The notes: generated by a model from the sequence alone, not told the origin. Positions 52,175 to 63,303 are shown, numbered from the stretch's first letter. The stretch is 64,000 bases of DNA from an uncultured Bacilli bacterium (GCA_947628565.1 CANRAH010000006.1:1-64000), one strand, 5' to 3'. Numbers and translations: made by a program.

Positions 52175-52510
52175 TTTTATCTTATTATTATTTTCCATTT
52201 CTATATTATTAATCCTATTAGAAAAAAGTAGTGGTAACAATTCGGTCATATCTACTTTACTACCTGTTTTATAACTAATAGTTAAATAATCTATTTTTTC
52301 TATAATTTCTTTTATAATTTCTAAAAATTGTAATAAAAATTCATTTTTTGTTAAATTGTAATCACTTAATAACTTTTGATATTTTCGATAATAAAAATCT
52401 CTCACACTTTCTTTGCCATTTAAATAATATACATTTAACAAATTACTTTTTATTAATTTTGTTAAATTACTTTCCAATTTAAATATATCAGTATAAAAAT
52501 TTTTGTCCAA
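52172..52510 (-). CDS. Hypothetical helical protein downstream of the deacetylase
   Basis: A 112-aa soluble, mostly helical protein (MDKNFYTDIFKLESNLTKL...). The start is placed at TTG 52510 because AAGGAGG lies 8 bases upstream; an earlier TTG at 52534 overlaps that ribosome site. It lies 13 bases after the polysaccharide deacetylase gene and is probably last in that operon. No family recognised. Confidence 0.55.
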   Translation of the reverse strand: MDKNFYTDIFKLESNLTKLIKSNLLNVYYLNGKESVRDFYYRKYQKLLSDYNLTKNEFLLQFLEIIKEIIEKIDYLTISYKTGSKVDMTELLPLLFSNRINNIEMENNNKIK

Positions 52511-52523
52511 TGTATAAACCTCC

Positions 52524-53582
52524 TTAATATTCAATCACTTTTTTACTGTACGTTTCTTTAAGCATATCTTTATTTTCACTTTTTATTACTATAGTATCAA
52601 CATCACCATCTGATATATATCGATTATTAAGCAATAAGTTGAAATTCATTTCTATATCAAAATCTTTTCCATTATTGTCATATGCCCTTATTCTCTTTAA
52701 AAATTTTGGATTAAAGTCTTTAGAAAAAGGAGAAGAATCATAAGTCCAACCTACTCTTAATAAAGATTTGGTTGTATAAGTTTTATTATTATAAGTTGAA
52801 TTTAAAATATAATTTATATTTTCATGCTCAAATGAATATGGTGAACCATATGGAAGCGCTACTATGTTAACATATTTGTCTTTTATTATGTTATCTAATA
52901 TATCATATACGCTTCCAACTTCTTTATTAGTTTCATCTATACTTGCATTTGAAAAATTGACATGACTATATGTATGGTTACCTATATCGTAACCATTATT
53001 AACTAACCATCTAAGTATTTTATCATTGTACTCTTTTTGTTCAAACAATCCTCCATTTACAAAGAAAGTAGCAGTAACATTAAAATCTGGATATTTTTTT
53101 TTGAAATCTTCTAAAATTCCAACTGCAGAATTAGGATCTATTATAATATTACCAGATTCATCTAATCCAGTAACTTTAATATTATTTGATAATCCATCAT
53201 CGAAAGTTAAAATAATCGGGCTTTTTCCAAATTCAACATCAATATTACCATCAACATAATCAGTTAATCTTACCATTCTATATCCAGAATTGTAATAAAA
53301 TTCTAAATCATTAATAAATGCTTCTTTTGTTCGTTGATAACCATCTTTATCTATATTACCACCAATATATGATGTATCATCATTATTTAAATTTTGAATA
53401 CCATGATACATCATAATAGGAACATTTCCAAGTTCATTTATATTATTTTCTTTATAATCTTCTACTGTTATAATAGTATCTTCTTTAGAATCATCTATAT
53501 TCTCAACAGTATTTTCTTTATTAGCACTATTCTTACATCCTGTTAAAATTAAAATAATTAATAAAACTAAAAACTTTTTCAT
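52524..53582 (-). CDS. Lipoprotein polysaccharide deacetylase
   Basis: A 352-aa lipoprotein: signal peptide with lipobox LTGC (Cys16), acidic linker, then a NodB carbohydrate esterase domain. MMYHGIQ starts the domain, LTFDDG carries the catalytic Asp pair, and NHTYSHVNFS holds the zinc His residues. It probably deacetylates peptidoglycan or another surface glycan outside the membrane; a cortex-modifying PdaA-like role is possible in a spore former. It lies 30 bases after ruvB. Confidence 0.88.
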   Translation of the reverse strand: MKKFLVLLIILILTGCKNSANKENTVENIDDSKEDTIITVEDYKENNINELGNVPIMMYHGIQNLNNDDTSYIGGNIDKDGYQRTKEAFINDLEFYYNSGYRMVRLTDYVDGNIDVEFGKSPIILTFDDGLSNNIKVTGLDESGNIIIDPNSAVGILEDFKKKYPDFNVTATFFVNGGLFEQKEYNDKILRWLVNNGYDIGNHTYSHVNFSNASIDETNKEVGSVYDILDNIIKDKYVNIVALPYGSPYSFEHENINYILNSTYNNKTYTTKSLLRVGWTYDSSPFSKDFNPKFLKRIRAYDNNGKDFDIEMNFNLLLNNRYISDGDVDTIVIKSENKDMLKETYSKKVIEY

Positions 53583-53612
53583 AAAATCACCATTATTAAT
53601 ATTTACATTAAT

Positions 53613-54617
53613 TTATTTTTTATTAGTCTCATTATATGGTATATTTAAATGTTTATATGCTTTTTCTGTTACAACTCTTCCTCTCGTAGTTCTTTTAAGT
53701 AATCCAATTTGAAGTAAGTATGGTTCATATACATCTTCTATAGTTGTTTGCTCTTCACCAATTGAAGATGCAATTGCTTCTATTCCAACAGGTCCACCAT
53801 TAAATTTTTCTATTATAGATTTAAGTAAATGATAATCTGTTTCGTCTAGTCCAAGTTCATCCACTTTTAATTTATCTAATGCAAGCTTCGTTATTTCTAA
53901 ATCAATTTTACCATTTCCCATTACAATGGCAAAATCTCTTACCCTTTTAAAAAGCCTATTACATATACGAGGCGTTCCTCTACTGCGTCTTGCAAGCTCT
54001 AAAGCTGCATCACTATCTATATCACAATTTAATACTTTACTTGTTCTTATTGCAATTTTTTGAAGTTCATCTACTGTATAATAATTTAATTTATTTATAA
54101 TTCCAAATCTATCACGTAATGGACTTGTTAAATCTCCAGCACGTGTTGTTGCTCCTACTAAAGTAAATGGTGGTAAATCAATTTTTATACTTCTACTAGA
54201 ACTTTCTGTTCCAACAACTATTTCTAATGTAAAATCCTCCATTGCTGAATATAAAATTTCTTCAACAAACCTTGGTATTCTATGTATTTCATCTATGAAA
54301 AGCACATCGCCTTCCTCTAAATTTGAAAGTACTGCAGCTAAATCTCCACTTTTTTCAATTGATGGACCACTAGCAGTTTTAATATTACTCCCAAGTTCAT
54401 TTGCAATAATATGCGCTAAAGTAGTTTTACCAAGACCAGGTGGGCCATATAATAATACATGGTCAAGTGGTTCTTCTCTTAATTTAGCTGCTTTAATAAA
54501 AATTCCTAAATTTTCTTTTACCTCACTTTGTCCGATATATTCATTTAAACTAGTAGGTCTTATATTTTGTTCAAAATTATCTTCTAATGTTTCTTCTTCA
54601 CTAACTATTCTATCCAT
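53613..54617 (-). CDS. ruvB: Holliday junction branch-migration ATPase RuvB
   Basis: A 334-aa AAA+ motor driving branch migration with Ruv[12 protein letters not shown] opens the protein, Walker [10 protein letters not shown] is near residue 60, Walker B FIDEIHR near 108, sensor 1 GATTRAG near 155 and the C-terminal winged helix includes [12 protein letters not shown]. It overlaps the preceding nucleotidase-like gene by 8 bases. Confidence 0.97.
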   Translation of the reverse strand: MDRIVSEEETLEDNFEQNIRPTSLNEYIGQSEVKENLGIFIKAAKLREEPLDHVLLYGPPGLGKTTLAHIIANELGSNIKTASGPSIEKSGDLAAVLSNLEEGDVLFIDEIHRIPRFVEEILYSAMEDFTLEIVVGTESSSRSIKIDLPPFTLVGATTRAGDLTSPLRDRFGIINKLNYYTVDELQKIAIRTSKVLNCDIDSDAALELARRSRGTPRICNRLFKRVRDFAIVMGNGKIDLEITKLALDKLKVDELGLDETDYHLLKSIIEKFNGGPVGIEAIASSIGEEQTTIEDVYEPYLLQIGLLKRTTRGRVVTEKAYKHLNIPYNETNKK

Positions 54618-55122
54618 CCGTTTTCCTACTTTCTATATAATCTAATATTTCTTTCCAAGTTTTTATTTTATGTCCAAAAAGAATACAATCGATGTTTTCT
54701 TTTTTCATATTGTTGTATACATTAATGCTATCATCTATCATTAAATCTATATTAAGTCTTTTTGCTATATCCGATTTTATTTTTTGATCAAAATAAATTT
54801 CATCAAATTTCATGTTATTATCTTCAAACATTTTTAAAGTTAATTTTTCTGTATCTTTAAAATATTTATTATTTCTTGCAGTTATAACTACTAAATAATG
54901 TCCATCTTTATGTAATTTTTTTAAAGCACTTTTAACTCCTTCTTTTAATTTAGCATTTTTTATTATATATTTTTCATATTTAGACAAAAATTCTTCACAT
55001 TCCTCTTTTGTCCATTTATCAACATACCTTTTACTAAAATTTATATTACGTGTTCTTTTTAAATTTTCGAAACACTCATTAGAACAAGTAATTGTTTCAT
55101 CCAAATCTATTCCTATTTTCAT
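54610..55122 (-). CDS. HAD-superfamily 5'(3')-deoxyribonucleotidase-like protein
   Basis: A 170-aa HAD phosphatase. The DxD nucleophile motif is GIDLDETI (residues 4-11), motif II is VVITARNN near 76 and the acidic motif III is MIDDS near 132. The NT5C/YorS-type family dephosphorylates deoxynucleoside monophosphates. It is inserted between ruvA and ruvB with near-zero spacing on both sides, so it is co-expressed with them. Confidence 0.8.
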   Translation of the reverse strand: MKIGIDLDETITCSNECFENLKRTRNINFSKRYVDKWTKEECEEFLSKYEKYIIKNAKLKEGVKSALKKLHKDGHYLVVITARNNKYFKDTEKLTLKMFEDNNMKFDEIYFDQKIKSDIAKRLNIDLMIDDSINVYNNMKKENIDCILFGHKIKTWKEILDYIESRKTDG

Positions 55123-55123
55123 A

Positions 55124-55678
55124 CTATTTTAACATCAGCTTTAAAGCTTCTTTCACTTGTATTTCTATATTTAAACTAGAATCAATTTGCGGTAATACCT
55201 TGTTTATATCTTGACCTTTATATCCTAACCCTTTTAAAACCTCAATTAATTCATCATAGTCCTTAGTATTAGAACTTGTACTTGTTGTTGCAAGTTTACC
55301 TTTTAAATCTAAAATTATTTGTCTTGCAACTTTATCGCCTATTTTAGGAAATTTCTTTAAATATAAAATATTTTCTCTTTCAATAGCATCCATAATTCCA
55401 CTAATTGATCCTGTTGCAAGCATAGGAAGTGCCATTTTGCAACCAAGACCTTTAACATTTATCAATTTTAAAAACAATTCCTTTTCTTCAAATGTTTTAA
55501 AACCATATAATGATATTTCATCTTCTCTTACATATTGATATATATATACTATATATTCTTTTCCAATTTCAAATGAATATGGATTTGCAACATATACTAA
55601 ATAGCCTATTTTATTATTATCAATTACTATATAATTACTATGTATATCAACTATCTTACCATTTATATATTCATACAT
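55124..55678 (-). CDS. ruvA: Holliday junction DNA-binding protein RuvA
   Basis: A 184-aa protein that tetramerises on Holliday junctions and recruits RuvB. OB fold MYEYINGKIVDIHSNYIVID, helix-hairpin-helix motifs (NVKGLGCKMALPML and FPKIGDKVARQIILDLKGK), and a C-terminal RuvB-binding three-helix domain. ATG at 55678 follows GGTGATA; a TTG/ATG further upstream lacks a ribosome site. Confidence 0.95.
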   Translation of the reverse strand: MYEYINGKIVDIHSNYIVIDNNKIGYLVYVANPYSFEIGKEYIVYIYQYVREDEISLYGFKTFEEKELFLKLINVKGLGCKMALPMLATGSISGIMDAIERENILYLKKFPKIGDKVARQIILDLKGKLATTSTSSNTKDYDELIEVLKGLGYKGQDINKVLPQIDSSLNIEIQVKEALKLMLK

Positions 55679-55754
55679 ATTATCACCAATACAAGTATAA
55701 CACATACAAATGTTTTTAACAATAAATTGTATAAAAAAAAGATATAATTAAATA

Positions 55755-56765
55755 TCATTTTTCTAATTCGCCAAAATATTTAGCGGTTCTAACCATTTGA
55801 GTTGAATATCCCATTTCGTTATCATACCATGCAATCACTTTTACAAGTTGGTGTCCATCTACATCGATTACCTTTGTAAGATCACCGTCTACTAAAGCTC
55901 CTAAAGAAGATGATCTTATGTCAGATGAAACTATTGGATCCATAGTAAATCCCAATGTTTCATTACTATTCTCCTTTAATAAATTATTTATTTCATCTAC
56001 AGTTGTATTTCTTTTTAGTTCTAAAGATAAATCAATAACTGAACCTGTTGTAACAGGAACTCTTAAAGCTCCACCATCAAGTCTTCCCTTAAGTGATGGA
56101 ATAACAAGTCCAATTGCACTTGCTGCTCCTGTTGAAGATGGAACAATATTAGCTGCACATGCTCTACCACGACGAGCTCTAATTCCTTTTTTATGGGCAA
56201 TATCTAAAGTTGCTTGATCGTTAGTATAAGCATGAACTGTCGTCATGAATCCTTTTTCTATTCCAATATTTTTTTCTATTACATTAAGTACTGGTGCAAG
56301 ACAATTTGTCGTACAAGAAGCCGCGCTAATAACTTGTTCTTTCCCATCTAATGTGTCATGGTTTACATTATATACAATAGTTTTCAAATCACCTTTGGCA
56401 GGCGCACTTATAATAACTTTTTTAGCGCCTGCTTTTATATGTGATAAAGCTTTTTCTTTATCCGTAAAGTGCCCTGTACATTCAAAAACCTCATCTATTT
56501 TAAGTTCTTCCCAAGGAAGATTTGTTGGATCTGTTTCACTATAAACTCTTATTTTTCTATCTCCAACAATTATATAATTATCTTCAAAACTTATTTTATT
56601 CACATTATAATTACCATAATTAGTATCATATTTTAGAAGATATGAAAGTTGTTCTGCATCCGTTAAATCATTTATTGCTACAACTTCAAAACAAGGATCT
56701 TCCTCCATTATTCTAAATACTAATCTACCAATTCTACCAAATCCATTTATTGCTACTCTTATCAT
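55755..56765 (-). CDS. gap: Glyceraldehyde-3-phosphate dehydrogenase
   Basis: A 336-aa glycolytic enzyme. The NAD-binding fold opens INGFGRIGRLVFR, the catalytic Cys151 is in SCTTNCLAPV, TTVHAYTNDQ follows, and SSTGAASAIG and WYDNEMGYS complete the substrate site. ATG at 56765 is chosen, with AGAAGGG 10 bases upstream, over two earlier in-frame ATGs. It is transcribed just after the nucleoside kinase gene, 14 bases away. Confidence 0.95.
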   Translation of the reverse strand: MIRVAINGFGRIGRLVFRIMEEDPCFEVVAINDLTDAEQLSYLLKYDTNYGNYNVNKISFEDNYIIVGDRKIRVYSETDPTNLPWEELKIDEVFECTGHFTDKEKALSHIKAGAKKVIISAPAKGDLKTIVYNVNHDTLDGKEQVISAASCTTNCLAPVLNVIEKNIGIEKGFMTTVHAYTNDQATLDIAHKKGIRARRGRACAANIVPSSTGAASAIGLVIPSLKGRLDGGALRVPVTTGSVIDLSLELKRNTTVDEINNLLKENSNETLGFTMDPIVSSDIRSSSLGALVDGDLTKVIDVDGHQLVKVIAWYDNEMGYSTQMVRTAKYFGELEK

Positions 56766-56779
56766 ATTATTCATCCCTT

Positions 56780-58444
56780 CTATTTTAAAAAGCAACTACC
56801 ACCTATAAATTCTCTCAATACCGAATTAGCTGGTACATCATCACTAGGTATAGGCAAGAAATTTCTTAAAAAGTTAATAAGTCTTAGTGCTTCCATATAT
56901 TCAGGAGTGTCTTCTGATACATCGAATAATAATGGTTCAACATATGTTTTTAAAACTCCTATTTCATATATGAGCGCTGAATTTACAACAAAATCAGCTT
57001 CATCTTGAAATTTAAATATATTTTCTCTTTCTCCAGCACTTACACTTGGCCACATTTTAAGAGTATCAAGTGCGCTATGACCTCTAGTCTTACTATCCCT
57101 TACTATTCTTCTTAATTTTCTAATATCACTCGTATGGATATGATTATGATTATCAACATTAAGTTGTGTTAATGGTCCTATATAAACTTTATATTTTTTG
57201 TCATCACTAACAGATTTTGTAAGTTCATTATTCAAAGCATGTAAACCTTCAATGATAATTATATCTTTTTCTCCTAATTTTAAGTAATTATTATTATATT
57301 CTCTTTTACCTAATATAAAGTTATAAACAGGTAAATTAACTTTTTCACCATTAAGCAAATGTGTTAAGTTATCGTTAAATAATTTTACATCAATCGCATT
57401 TATCGATTCAAAATCAGGATTTCCCTCTGAATCAAGAGGTCTATCGCTAACATCTTTAAAATAATCATCTATACTTATAGGATGTGTTATAAAACCTTTA
57501 CTCCTTAAATATATATTTAATTTTTTTGATGTTGTAGTCTTACCACTTGAAGATGGGCCAGCTATCAAAACTATTTTTATATCATTTTTACTATTAAATA
57601 TTTCATCAGATATTTTAACAAGTTGACTATCATAGTATGCTTCAGCTAAATTTATAAGTTCTCCTACTTTAGCCTTTGATACTACTTGATTTAAATCAGA
57701 TGCTTTTTCGATTCCAAAAACACTTGCAAAAGAAGAATACTCTTTAAATTTTTTGAAAAGTTTTTCATGGTGGTTATAAATCTCAGTTTTTTCAGGAGAA
57801 GATGCACTTGGTATTGATAATATAAACCCTTCATCATCTACAGGTGTCAAAGAAAATTCATTTATACTTTTAGTACTATATGCCATCTTGCCATAAAAAT
57901 AATCATACAAATCATTTATCCTATACAAATTAATATAAGTATTAGAAATATATTTTAATACATTAACCTTATCCAATTGATTTAATTTTTTAAAGTACTT
58001 TATTGCATCTATTCTTGACACACTTGACTTAACAAATACATAATCTTCATCAGATATTTTTTTCATTTCTTCATTTAGCAAACGAACTATTTTTTTATCA
58101 ACTTTTTGTCCATTTATAGTACAATAGATTCCATTATCCATAGAATTTTGAGTTACTAAAGTAGCATCTTTACCAAAAATATTTTTAACAGCTAAAATTA
58201 GTATGAATTTCGCACTGTTTAAATATACATTATTTCCAACTGTTGATGATCTATCGAAGAAATCTATACTGCATCTTTTCTTTAACGTTTCACTTAAATC
58301 TACAATATCATTATCAACTTTTGCTAATAATATGTCATAATTATATCTATTTTGAAAATGTTCTGATATTTCTTTATAAGTGGTTCCTGATTTAAATTCA
58401 ATAGTCTCATTGCCATGATATGTAACCTTTATCATCTTATCCAT
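56780..58444 (-). CDS. TGS-domain nucleoside (uridine-like) kinase
   Basis: A 554-aa protein of the Firmicutes 'nucleoside kinase' type: an N-terminal TGS and ThrRS-like second domain (residues ~1-190), then a P-loop uridine-kinase domain with GPSSSGKTT near 296, ISIDDYFKDVSDRP and EGLHALNNEL. It probably phosphorylates uridine/cytidine or a related nucleoside; the role of the ThrRS-like part is unclear. Ribosome site GAGGGA. In an operon with gap. Confidence 0.85.
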   Translation of the reverse strand: MDKMIKVTYHGNETIEFKSGTTYKEISEHFQNRYNYDILLAKVDNDIVDLSETLKKRCSIDFFDRSSTVGNNVYLNSAKFILILAVKNIFGKDATLVTQNSMDNGIYCTINGQKVDKKIVRLLNEEMKKISDEDYVFVKSSVSRIDAIKYFKKLNQLDKVNVLKYISNTYINLYRINDLYDYFYGKMAYSTKSINEFSLTPVDDEGFILSIPSASSPEKTEIYNHHEKLFKKFKEYSSFASVFGIEKASDLNQVVSKAKVGELINLAEAYYDSQLVKISDEIFNSKNDIKIVLIAGPSSSGKTTTSKKLNIYLRSKGFITHPISIDDYFKDVSDRPLDSEGNPDFESINAIDVKLFNDNLTHLLNGEKVNLPVYNFILGKREYNNNYLKLGEKDIIIIEGLHALNNELTKSVSDDKKYKVYIGPLTQLNVDNHNHIHTSDIRKLRRIVRDSKTRGHSALDTLKMWPSVSAGERENIFKFQDEADFVVNSALIYEIGVLKTYVEPLLFDVSEDTPEYMEALRLINFLRNFLPIPSDDVPANSVLREFIGGSCFLK

Positions 58445-58555
58445 AAAATCCCTCTTATCCTATATATATATTTTATCAAAAAAATAAATTTTTGTCGACT
58501 TTTTTAATGCATAAAAATTATCTTTATAACTATTATATACATAGGAGATGATTTT

Positions 58556-59137
58556 ATGATTATACCTACAGTAATAGATAAAGTAAATAATACTGAAAGA
58601 GTTTATGATATATACTCTAGATTACTAAAAGACAGAATTATAATAATAAATGGAGAAATTGATAATAATTTAGCAAATAGCGTTGTTGCACAACTACTTT
58701 TTCTAGATTCTATAAATAATGATGATATAAATATATATATAAATTCTCCTGGTGGAAATGTAACTGATGGAATGGCTATATACGATACTATGAATTTTAT
58801 AAATAGCGATGTTGTTACAATTGGTCTTGGAATATGTGCATCTATGGCAGCATTTTTACTTTCAAGTGGTAAAAAAGGTAAAAGATTTTTATTACCAAAT
58901 AGTGAAGTTATGATACATCAACCACTTGGTGGTGCGCAAGGTCAAGCAACAGAAATAAAAATAGCAGCTGAACATATACTTAAAACAAAAGATAAACTAA
59001 ATAAAATTTTAGCAAATAACACAGGTAAAGATTTAAATATAATTGAAAAAGATACTGATAGAGACAATTTCATGGATTCCTATGAAGCTTTAAAATATGG
59101 ACTTGTAGATAAAATAATAGAAAAAAATATACATTAA
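58556..59137 (+). CDS. clpP: ATP-dependent Clp protease proteolytic subunit
   Basis: A 193-aa serine peptidase forming the ClpP tetradecamer. Ser96 in [11 protein letters not shown], His121 in MIHQPLGG and an Asp near 168-170 make the triad; YINSPGG precedes. Degrades unfolded and regulated proteins with ClpX/ClpC. Ribosome site AGGAGATG. Divergent from the nucleoside kinase gene and ended by a strong terminator. Confidence 0.95.
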   Translation: MIIPTVIDKVNNTERVYDIYSRLLKDRIIIINGEIDNNLANSVVAQLLFLDSINNDDINIYINSPGGNVTDGMAIYDTMNFINSDVVTIGLGICASMAAFLLSSGKKGKRFLLPNSEVMIHQPLGGAQGQATEIKIAAEHILKTKDKLNKILANNTGKDLNIIEKDTDRDNFMDSYEALKYGLVDKIIEKNIH

Positions 59138-59152
59138 TATTTTTATACAAAT

Positions 59153-59190
59153 AAAAAAATTGGTATAAACTTAAATACCAATTTTTATTT
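59153..59190. terminator. Bidirectional terminator between clpP and efp
   Basis: AAAAATTGGTA pairs with TACCAATTTTT around a 9-nt loop, with A/T runs on both sides. Confidence 0.9.
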
Positions 59191-59200
59191 GAAATAATAT

Positions 59201-59758
59201 TTATGCACGTGATGCATATTTTCCATCTGCAGTTGATACTGATATAACCTCATCTTGTTCGATAAATAAAGGTACTCTAACTACTAAACCTGTTTCAAGT
59301 GTTGCATCTTTCGTTGCATTATTTGTCGTATTACCTTTAACAGCTGGTTCTGTTTTAACTACTTTAAGATCAACTTGAGCTGGTAAAATTATACCAAGTA
59401 ATTCACCTTCATAAAATGAAAGTAAAACATCTAAACCTTCTTTTAAATAATTTATATTATCTCCTAATTGTTCTTTTGTAAGTTCAACTTGCTCATATGT
59501 TTCCATATTCATGAAGTTATAAGAATCTCCATTTGCATAAAGGAATTGCATTCCTACTTTTTCAACCATAGCTTTTTCAAGTTTTACACCTGAATTAAAT
59601 CTTTTTTCAACAATAGAACCTGTACGTAAATTTTTAAGTTTTACTTGAACAAATGCAGCGCCCTTACCAGGTTTTACATGGGAAAACTCTAATACATTAT
59701 AGATATTATCTTCAAACAAAATTGTCATTCCATTTTTAATATCATTTACGTTAAACAT
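59201..59758 (-). CDS. efp: Translation elongation factor P
   Basis: A 185-aa three-domain factor relieving stalls at polyproline. Lys32 in the tip loop KPGKGAAF is the usual modification site; the C-terminal OB domain ends VSTADGKYASRA. It lies 15 bases after rpmG in the same direction. Confidence 0.97.
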   Translation of the reverse strand: MFNVNDIKNGMTILFEDNIYNVLEFSHVKPGKGAAFVQVKLKNLRTGSIVEKRFNSGVKLEKAMVEKVGMQFLYANGDSYNFMNMETYEQVELTKEQLGDNINYLKEGLDVLLSFYEGELLGIILPAQVDLKVVKTEPAVKGNTTNNATKDATLETGLVVRVPLFIEQDEVISVSTADGKYASRA

Positions 59759-59773
59759 TATAAACCTCCTTTA

Positions 59774-59941
59774 CTATTTTGATTCTTTATGAAGTGTCGT
59801 TTTCTTACATCTAGGACAGAACTTATTTAATTCTAAACGATCTGTAGTATTTTTTTTATTTTTTTCAGTACGGAAGTTTTCTTCTCCACACTCTGCACAT
59901 TTAAGAGTTATTCTTGATCTTGCTTCTCCTTTTTTTGCCAT
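59774..59941 (-). CDS. rpmG: 50S ribosomal protein L33 (zinc-binding form)
   Basis: A 55-aa protein with [20 protein letters not shown] and [14 protein letters not shown]; the two Cys pairs make the zinc-dependent C+ form. Start at ATG 59941 (AAGGAGGAG upstream); a frame extending further upstream has no separate ribosome site. Confidence 0.95.
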   Translation of the reverse strand: MAKKGEARSRITLKCAECGEENFRTEKNKKNTTDRLELNKFCPRCKKTTLHKESK

Positions 59942-59982
59942 AGTATCTCCTCCTTTTTCATATTCCAATATATTATAGCAAA

Positions 59983-62055
59983 TTATCCATAAATTTCAAA
60001 GTATTTTTTGCTAACTTTTTCACTAATTCTTTTATTTACGCGACTCATGCTATTAAAAGGCACCTCATCTGGAGCTATATCTGGTGCAATTACAGTGAAC
60101 ACAACCTCAGGATTATCATAAGGTGCGTAACCTGCAAAAGTAGCAGTTGTTGTTGCTGTATCTATCACTCCATCAGAATTTGTGTCAAGAAAACTTTGTG
60201 CGGTTCCTGTTTTACCTGCTGGTTTAAATTTTGAATCTATATATCCAGAACCAGTTCCTCCACTTCCCATAACACTTATAAATCCTTCTTTAACACGATC
60301 CATATAAACCTTATCAGTATTTACTTCATTTAAAATTTTTGGTTCTCCTTCATATATCAAATCTGAAAGCTTATCTCCTTCACTTGAAAATACTGCTTTA
60401 AGCAAATATGGTTGCATCCTTTTTCCACCGTTAGCAATAGTAGTCATATACTGTGATATTTGAATTGGTGTATAAGTATCATACTGCCCAATTGCAAAAT
60501 CTAAAAGTAGTCCTGATAATCTATTTGTACCGCTATAACCTAATGCCTCATTTGGTAGGTCTATTTCTGTTTTAACACCCAGTCCAAATTCTTTAAAAGT
60601 ATTTCTATAAATATCAAATGCACTTTCATCTATAACAAGTGGTTGATTATACTTATATACACCTTTTCCAACATTTATAGCCGTATAAAATTGATATACA
60701 TTTGACGAATACTTAAGTGCATCAATATCATTTAAATTACCATAATATTTAAATGAACATTTTTGTGGCGTAGCTGCTATTTTTATACAAGCATCATTTC
60801 TAACATCACCTATCTTAAGTGCGCCTGTATTATACCCAACTATATGTGATGCACCTTTGACTATAGATCCTGGCGTAACAGAGGATGTTATGACTCCAGG
60901 AGTATAATCAACTATAATATATTCTCCTGTTTCACCTTCAAGTATCTGTTTACCTGCCATTGCAAGTATTTCACCAGTATTTGGATCGTTTATTATTACA
61001 TATGCTTTATTAAAATACTGAGTATTAGCTTCACTCTTAGTTTTAATCAATTCTTCTTCTAAAATTTGTTCAACTGCACTTTGCAAATTTATATCAATAG
61101 TAAGAACAATATCATTTCCTCGTTTACCATCTGAAACTTTTACAAGACTTCCATCAGTATTTAATTTATATGTTGGTTTTTCTCCTTTTAAATAATCCTC
61201 ATATTGATATTCTATATAACTAGTTCCTACTCTATCAGTAAGGCTATATCCTTTAGACAAATAATAATCTTTAAGATTATATGGAACTCCACTAGAATTT
61301 GAAGATACACTTCCTAACATAGTTTTAAAAACAGTGCCATATGGATATTCTCTTTCCCAATTTAACTTTACATTAAAACCAGGCAATATATTTAAATTCT
61401 CTGCTATTTTAGCATATTCTTCATCTGTAACATTTTCATTTTTTATATTTTTTTCTGTATAATAATATCCTTTATTCATTAAATTATATATGTAGCACGC
61501 TTCTTTATCTAATTCATTATAACTAGATAAATCTAAATCGGTTACTCTTTCTAATTTAAGCTTTTCTATATCATCATTAGTTAACTTTCTAATACTCAAA
61601 TTTTCCCATTCTTCATCAGTTATTCTTTTTTTTGCCTCTTCACTATTATTTAAAATCCAAAAAGCTTTTAACATATCTAAAGAAAGTTTTGAATAATCAA
61701 CATCTATATATGTTGCTACTAGATAAGCCATTTTTACTTCATCTTTACTATTTATATTACTACTTTTTTTATAATATATAGTTTTAACAGATTTATTGTC
61801 TACTATAACATTTCCATTTCTATCATATATTCTACCACGAGGTGTTGAATCCCCTTCTACTACCTTTGTAGTAAGTGATTTTAACCTTGTTACATAATAA
61901 TCATTCTTAATTACTTGTATATAAAATAGTTTAGCAATTAATAAAGACATTATAAATATCAAAAATATTACAAAAATTCTATACCTTTTTTCAATTATTT
62001 CTTCTATATTTATTCTTTTTTTATAATATTTATACTTGTTTATTTTTTTCTTCAT
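59983..62055 (-). CDS. Class B penicillin-binding protein (peptidoglycan transpeptidase)
   Basis: A 690-aa bitopic transpeptidase: membrane helix at residues ~28-48, PBP dimerisation domain ([10 protein letters not shown]), then the catalytic domain with SIVK (Ser397), SSN (near 449) and KTGTAQ (near 614). PBP2-type length; it could serve elongation, division or spore cortex synthesis (SpoVD-like), but no PASTA domains are present. The long stretch between residues 100 and 270 includes many charged residues. Confidence 0.88.
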   Translation of the reverse strand: MKKKINKYKYYKKRINIEEIIEKRYRIFVIFLIFIMSLLIAKLFYIQVIKNDYYVTRLKSLTTKVVEGDSTPRGRIYDRNGNVIVDNKSVKTIYYKKSSNINSKDEVKMAYLVATYIDVDYSKLSLDMLKAFWILNNSEEAKKRITDEEWENLSIRKLTNDDIEKLKLERVTDLDLSSYNELDKEACYIYNLMNKGYYYTEKNIKNENVTDEEYAKIAENLNILPGFNVKLNWEREYPYGTVFKTMLGSVSSNSSGVPYNLKDYYLSKGYSLTDRVGTSYIEYQYEDYLKGEKPTYKLNTDGSLVKVSDGKRGNDIVLTIDINLQSAVEQILEEELIKTKSEANTQYFNKAYVIINDPNTGEILAMAGKQILEGETGEYIIVDYTPGVITSSVTPGSIVKGASHIVGYNTGALKIGDVRNDACIKIAATPQKCSFKYYGNLNDIDALKYSSNVYQFYTAINVGKGVYKYNQPLVIDESAFDIYRNTFKEFGLGVKTEIDLPNEALGYSGTNRLSGLLLDFAIGQYDTYTPIQISQYMTTIANGGKRMQPYLLKAVFSSEGDKLSDLIYEGEPKILNEVNTDKVYMDRVKEGFISVMGSGGTGSGYIDSKFKPAGKTGTAQSFLDTNSDGVIDTATTTATFAGYAPYDNPEVVFTVIAPDIAPDEVPFNSMSRVNKRISEKVSKKYFEIYG

Positions 62056-62161
62056 ATCTTATTTTTAATTTAAAAAGGTATATATTTTTTATCACTTTAA
62101 TCACCTACTATTATTTTATTCATTATTATATTATTTAATCATATATTATATTGGTGAATAT

Positions 62162-62422
62162 ATGAAAAGTTTAATTAAAAACTATATTGACTTACTAGAT
62201 ATTAAAACGATGAATGAATTTGGTATCAAAAATGATATTCATTTAAATGAACGTGAACTATCATTTCTACTTGATTTTGTTAAAAAAAATTACGAGGATA
62301 TAATAAAAGATGAAACACCTTATCTAGATGAGCTTGAAAAAAACATTAATAAAAATGATTTTATAAAAATTAAAGAATTATTTTTAAGTTATAAAAAGAA
62401 ATTTAAGGGATATTTATTTTGA
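62162..62422 (+). CDS. Small DUF2624-like protein
   Basis: An 86-aa helical protein (MKSLIKNYIDLLDIKTMNEF, LNERELSFLLDFVKKNY, ... IKELFLSYKKKFKGYLF). The pattern of a short helix, a GI..D..L turn and a long C-terminal helix recalls YqfT/DUF2624, which neighbours nfo in B. subtilis, and nfo converges on this gene here. Ribosome site weak. Moderately supported. Confidence 0.5.
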   Translation: MKSLIKNYIDLLDIKTMNEFGIKNDIHLNERELSFLLDFVKKNYEDIIKDETPYLDELEKNINKNDFIKIKELFLSYKKKFKGYLF

Positions 62423-63283
62423 TATATCATCAAGTAAATTTTCGTTAAATTTTTTCTCTCTTATCATTTTTATTTCTTCCTTATAAGGAGCTAATCCATT
62501 ATAATAAGGAGTTTCAAGTAATTTAGGTATATTTAATCTTTCGTTATATATAATATTTATTAATTTATCAAACCCTATAGTACCAAAGCCTATATTTTCA
62601 TGCCTATCTTTTCTAGCACCCATTACATTTTTGGAGTCATTGATATGGATTACTTTTAAATATTTTAAACCTACAATTTTATCAAATTCATCTAATACTT
62701 CATCAAAATTTGATAAATCATATCCAGCATCATTCAAATGACAAGTATCCATGCAAACACCAATTTTATCTTTTAATTCTACACCATCTATTATTTTTTT
62801 TATTTCTTCAAAGCATTTGCCTATCTCGGTACCTTTACCAGCCATAGTTTCAAGGCATATTATAACATTATTACTTTTATCTAATGCCATATTTAATGCG
62901 GACACAATATTTTTTATGCCTGCATCTACACCAAGTCCAATATGACTTCCTGGATGAAGAACTATTAATTTAACACCTAATAATTCTACTCTTTTTATTT
63001 CTTCCTTTAAAAATCTTACATTAAAATCAAAATTGTTATTATTAGCAAGATTTATTATATATGGTGCGTGAACAATTACATTATTTATATTAATATTATT
63101 TTCTTCCATGAGCTTTAAAGCTTCCTTCGTTTTATTATCATCTATTTTTGCTCTAAGAGTATTTTGTGGCGCTCCTGTATAAAACATAAATGTATTGGAT
63201 TCATATTTTAATGCCTCAATAACACTTCCTTTTAATTGTTCATCTTTAGTAAATGAAACGTGTGAACCTATTATTAATTCCAT
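62414..63283 (-). CDS. nfo: Endonuclease IV (AP endonuclease)
   Basis: A 289-aa TIM-barrel enzyme cutting abasic sites in DNA. IGSHVSF at the N-terminus, VHAPYIINLAN, VLHPGSHIG, ICLETMAGKGTEIG, VCMDTCHLNDAGYD and VIHINDSKN with HENIGFGTIG supply the three-zinc ligands. ATG at 63283 follows GGTGATAAAA. Full length for the family. Confidence 0.96.
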   Translation of the reverse strand: MELIIGSHVSFTKDEQLKGSVIEALKYESNTFMFYTGAPQNTLRAKIDDNKTKEALKLMEENNININNVIVHAPYIINLANNNNFDFNVRFLKEEIKRVELLGVKLIVLHPGSHIGLGVDAGIKNIVSALNMALDKSNNVIICLETMAGKGTEIGKCFEEIKKIIDGVELKDKIGVCMDTCHLNDAGYDLSNFDEVLDEFDKIVGLKYLKVIHINDSKNVMGARKDRHENIGFGTIGFDKLINIIYNERLNIPKLLETPYYNGLAPYKEEIKMIREKKFNENLLDDISK

Positions 63284-63303
63284 TTTTATCACCAATATAA
63301 GTA

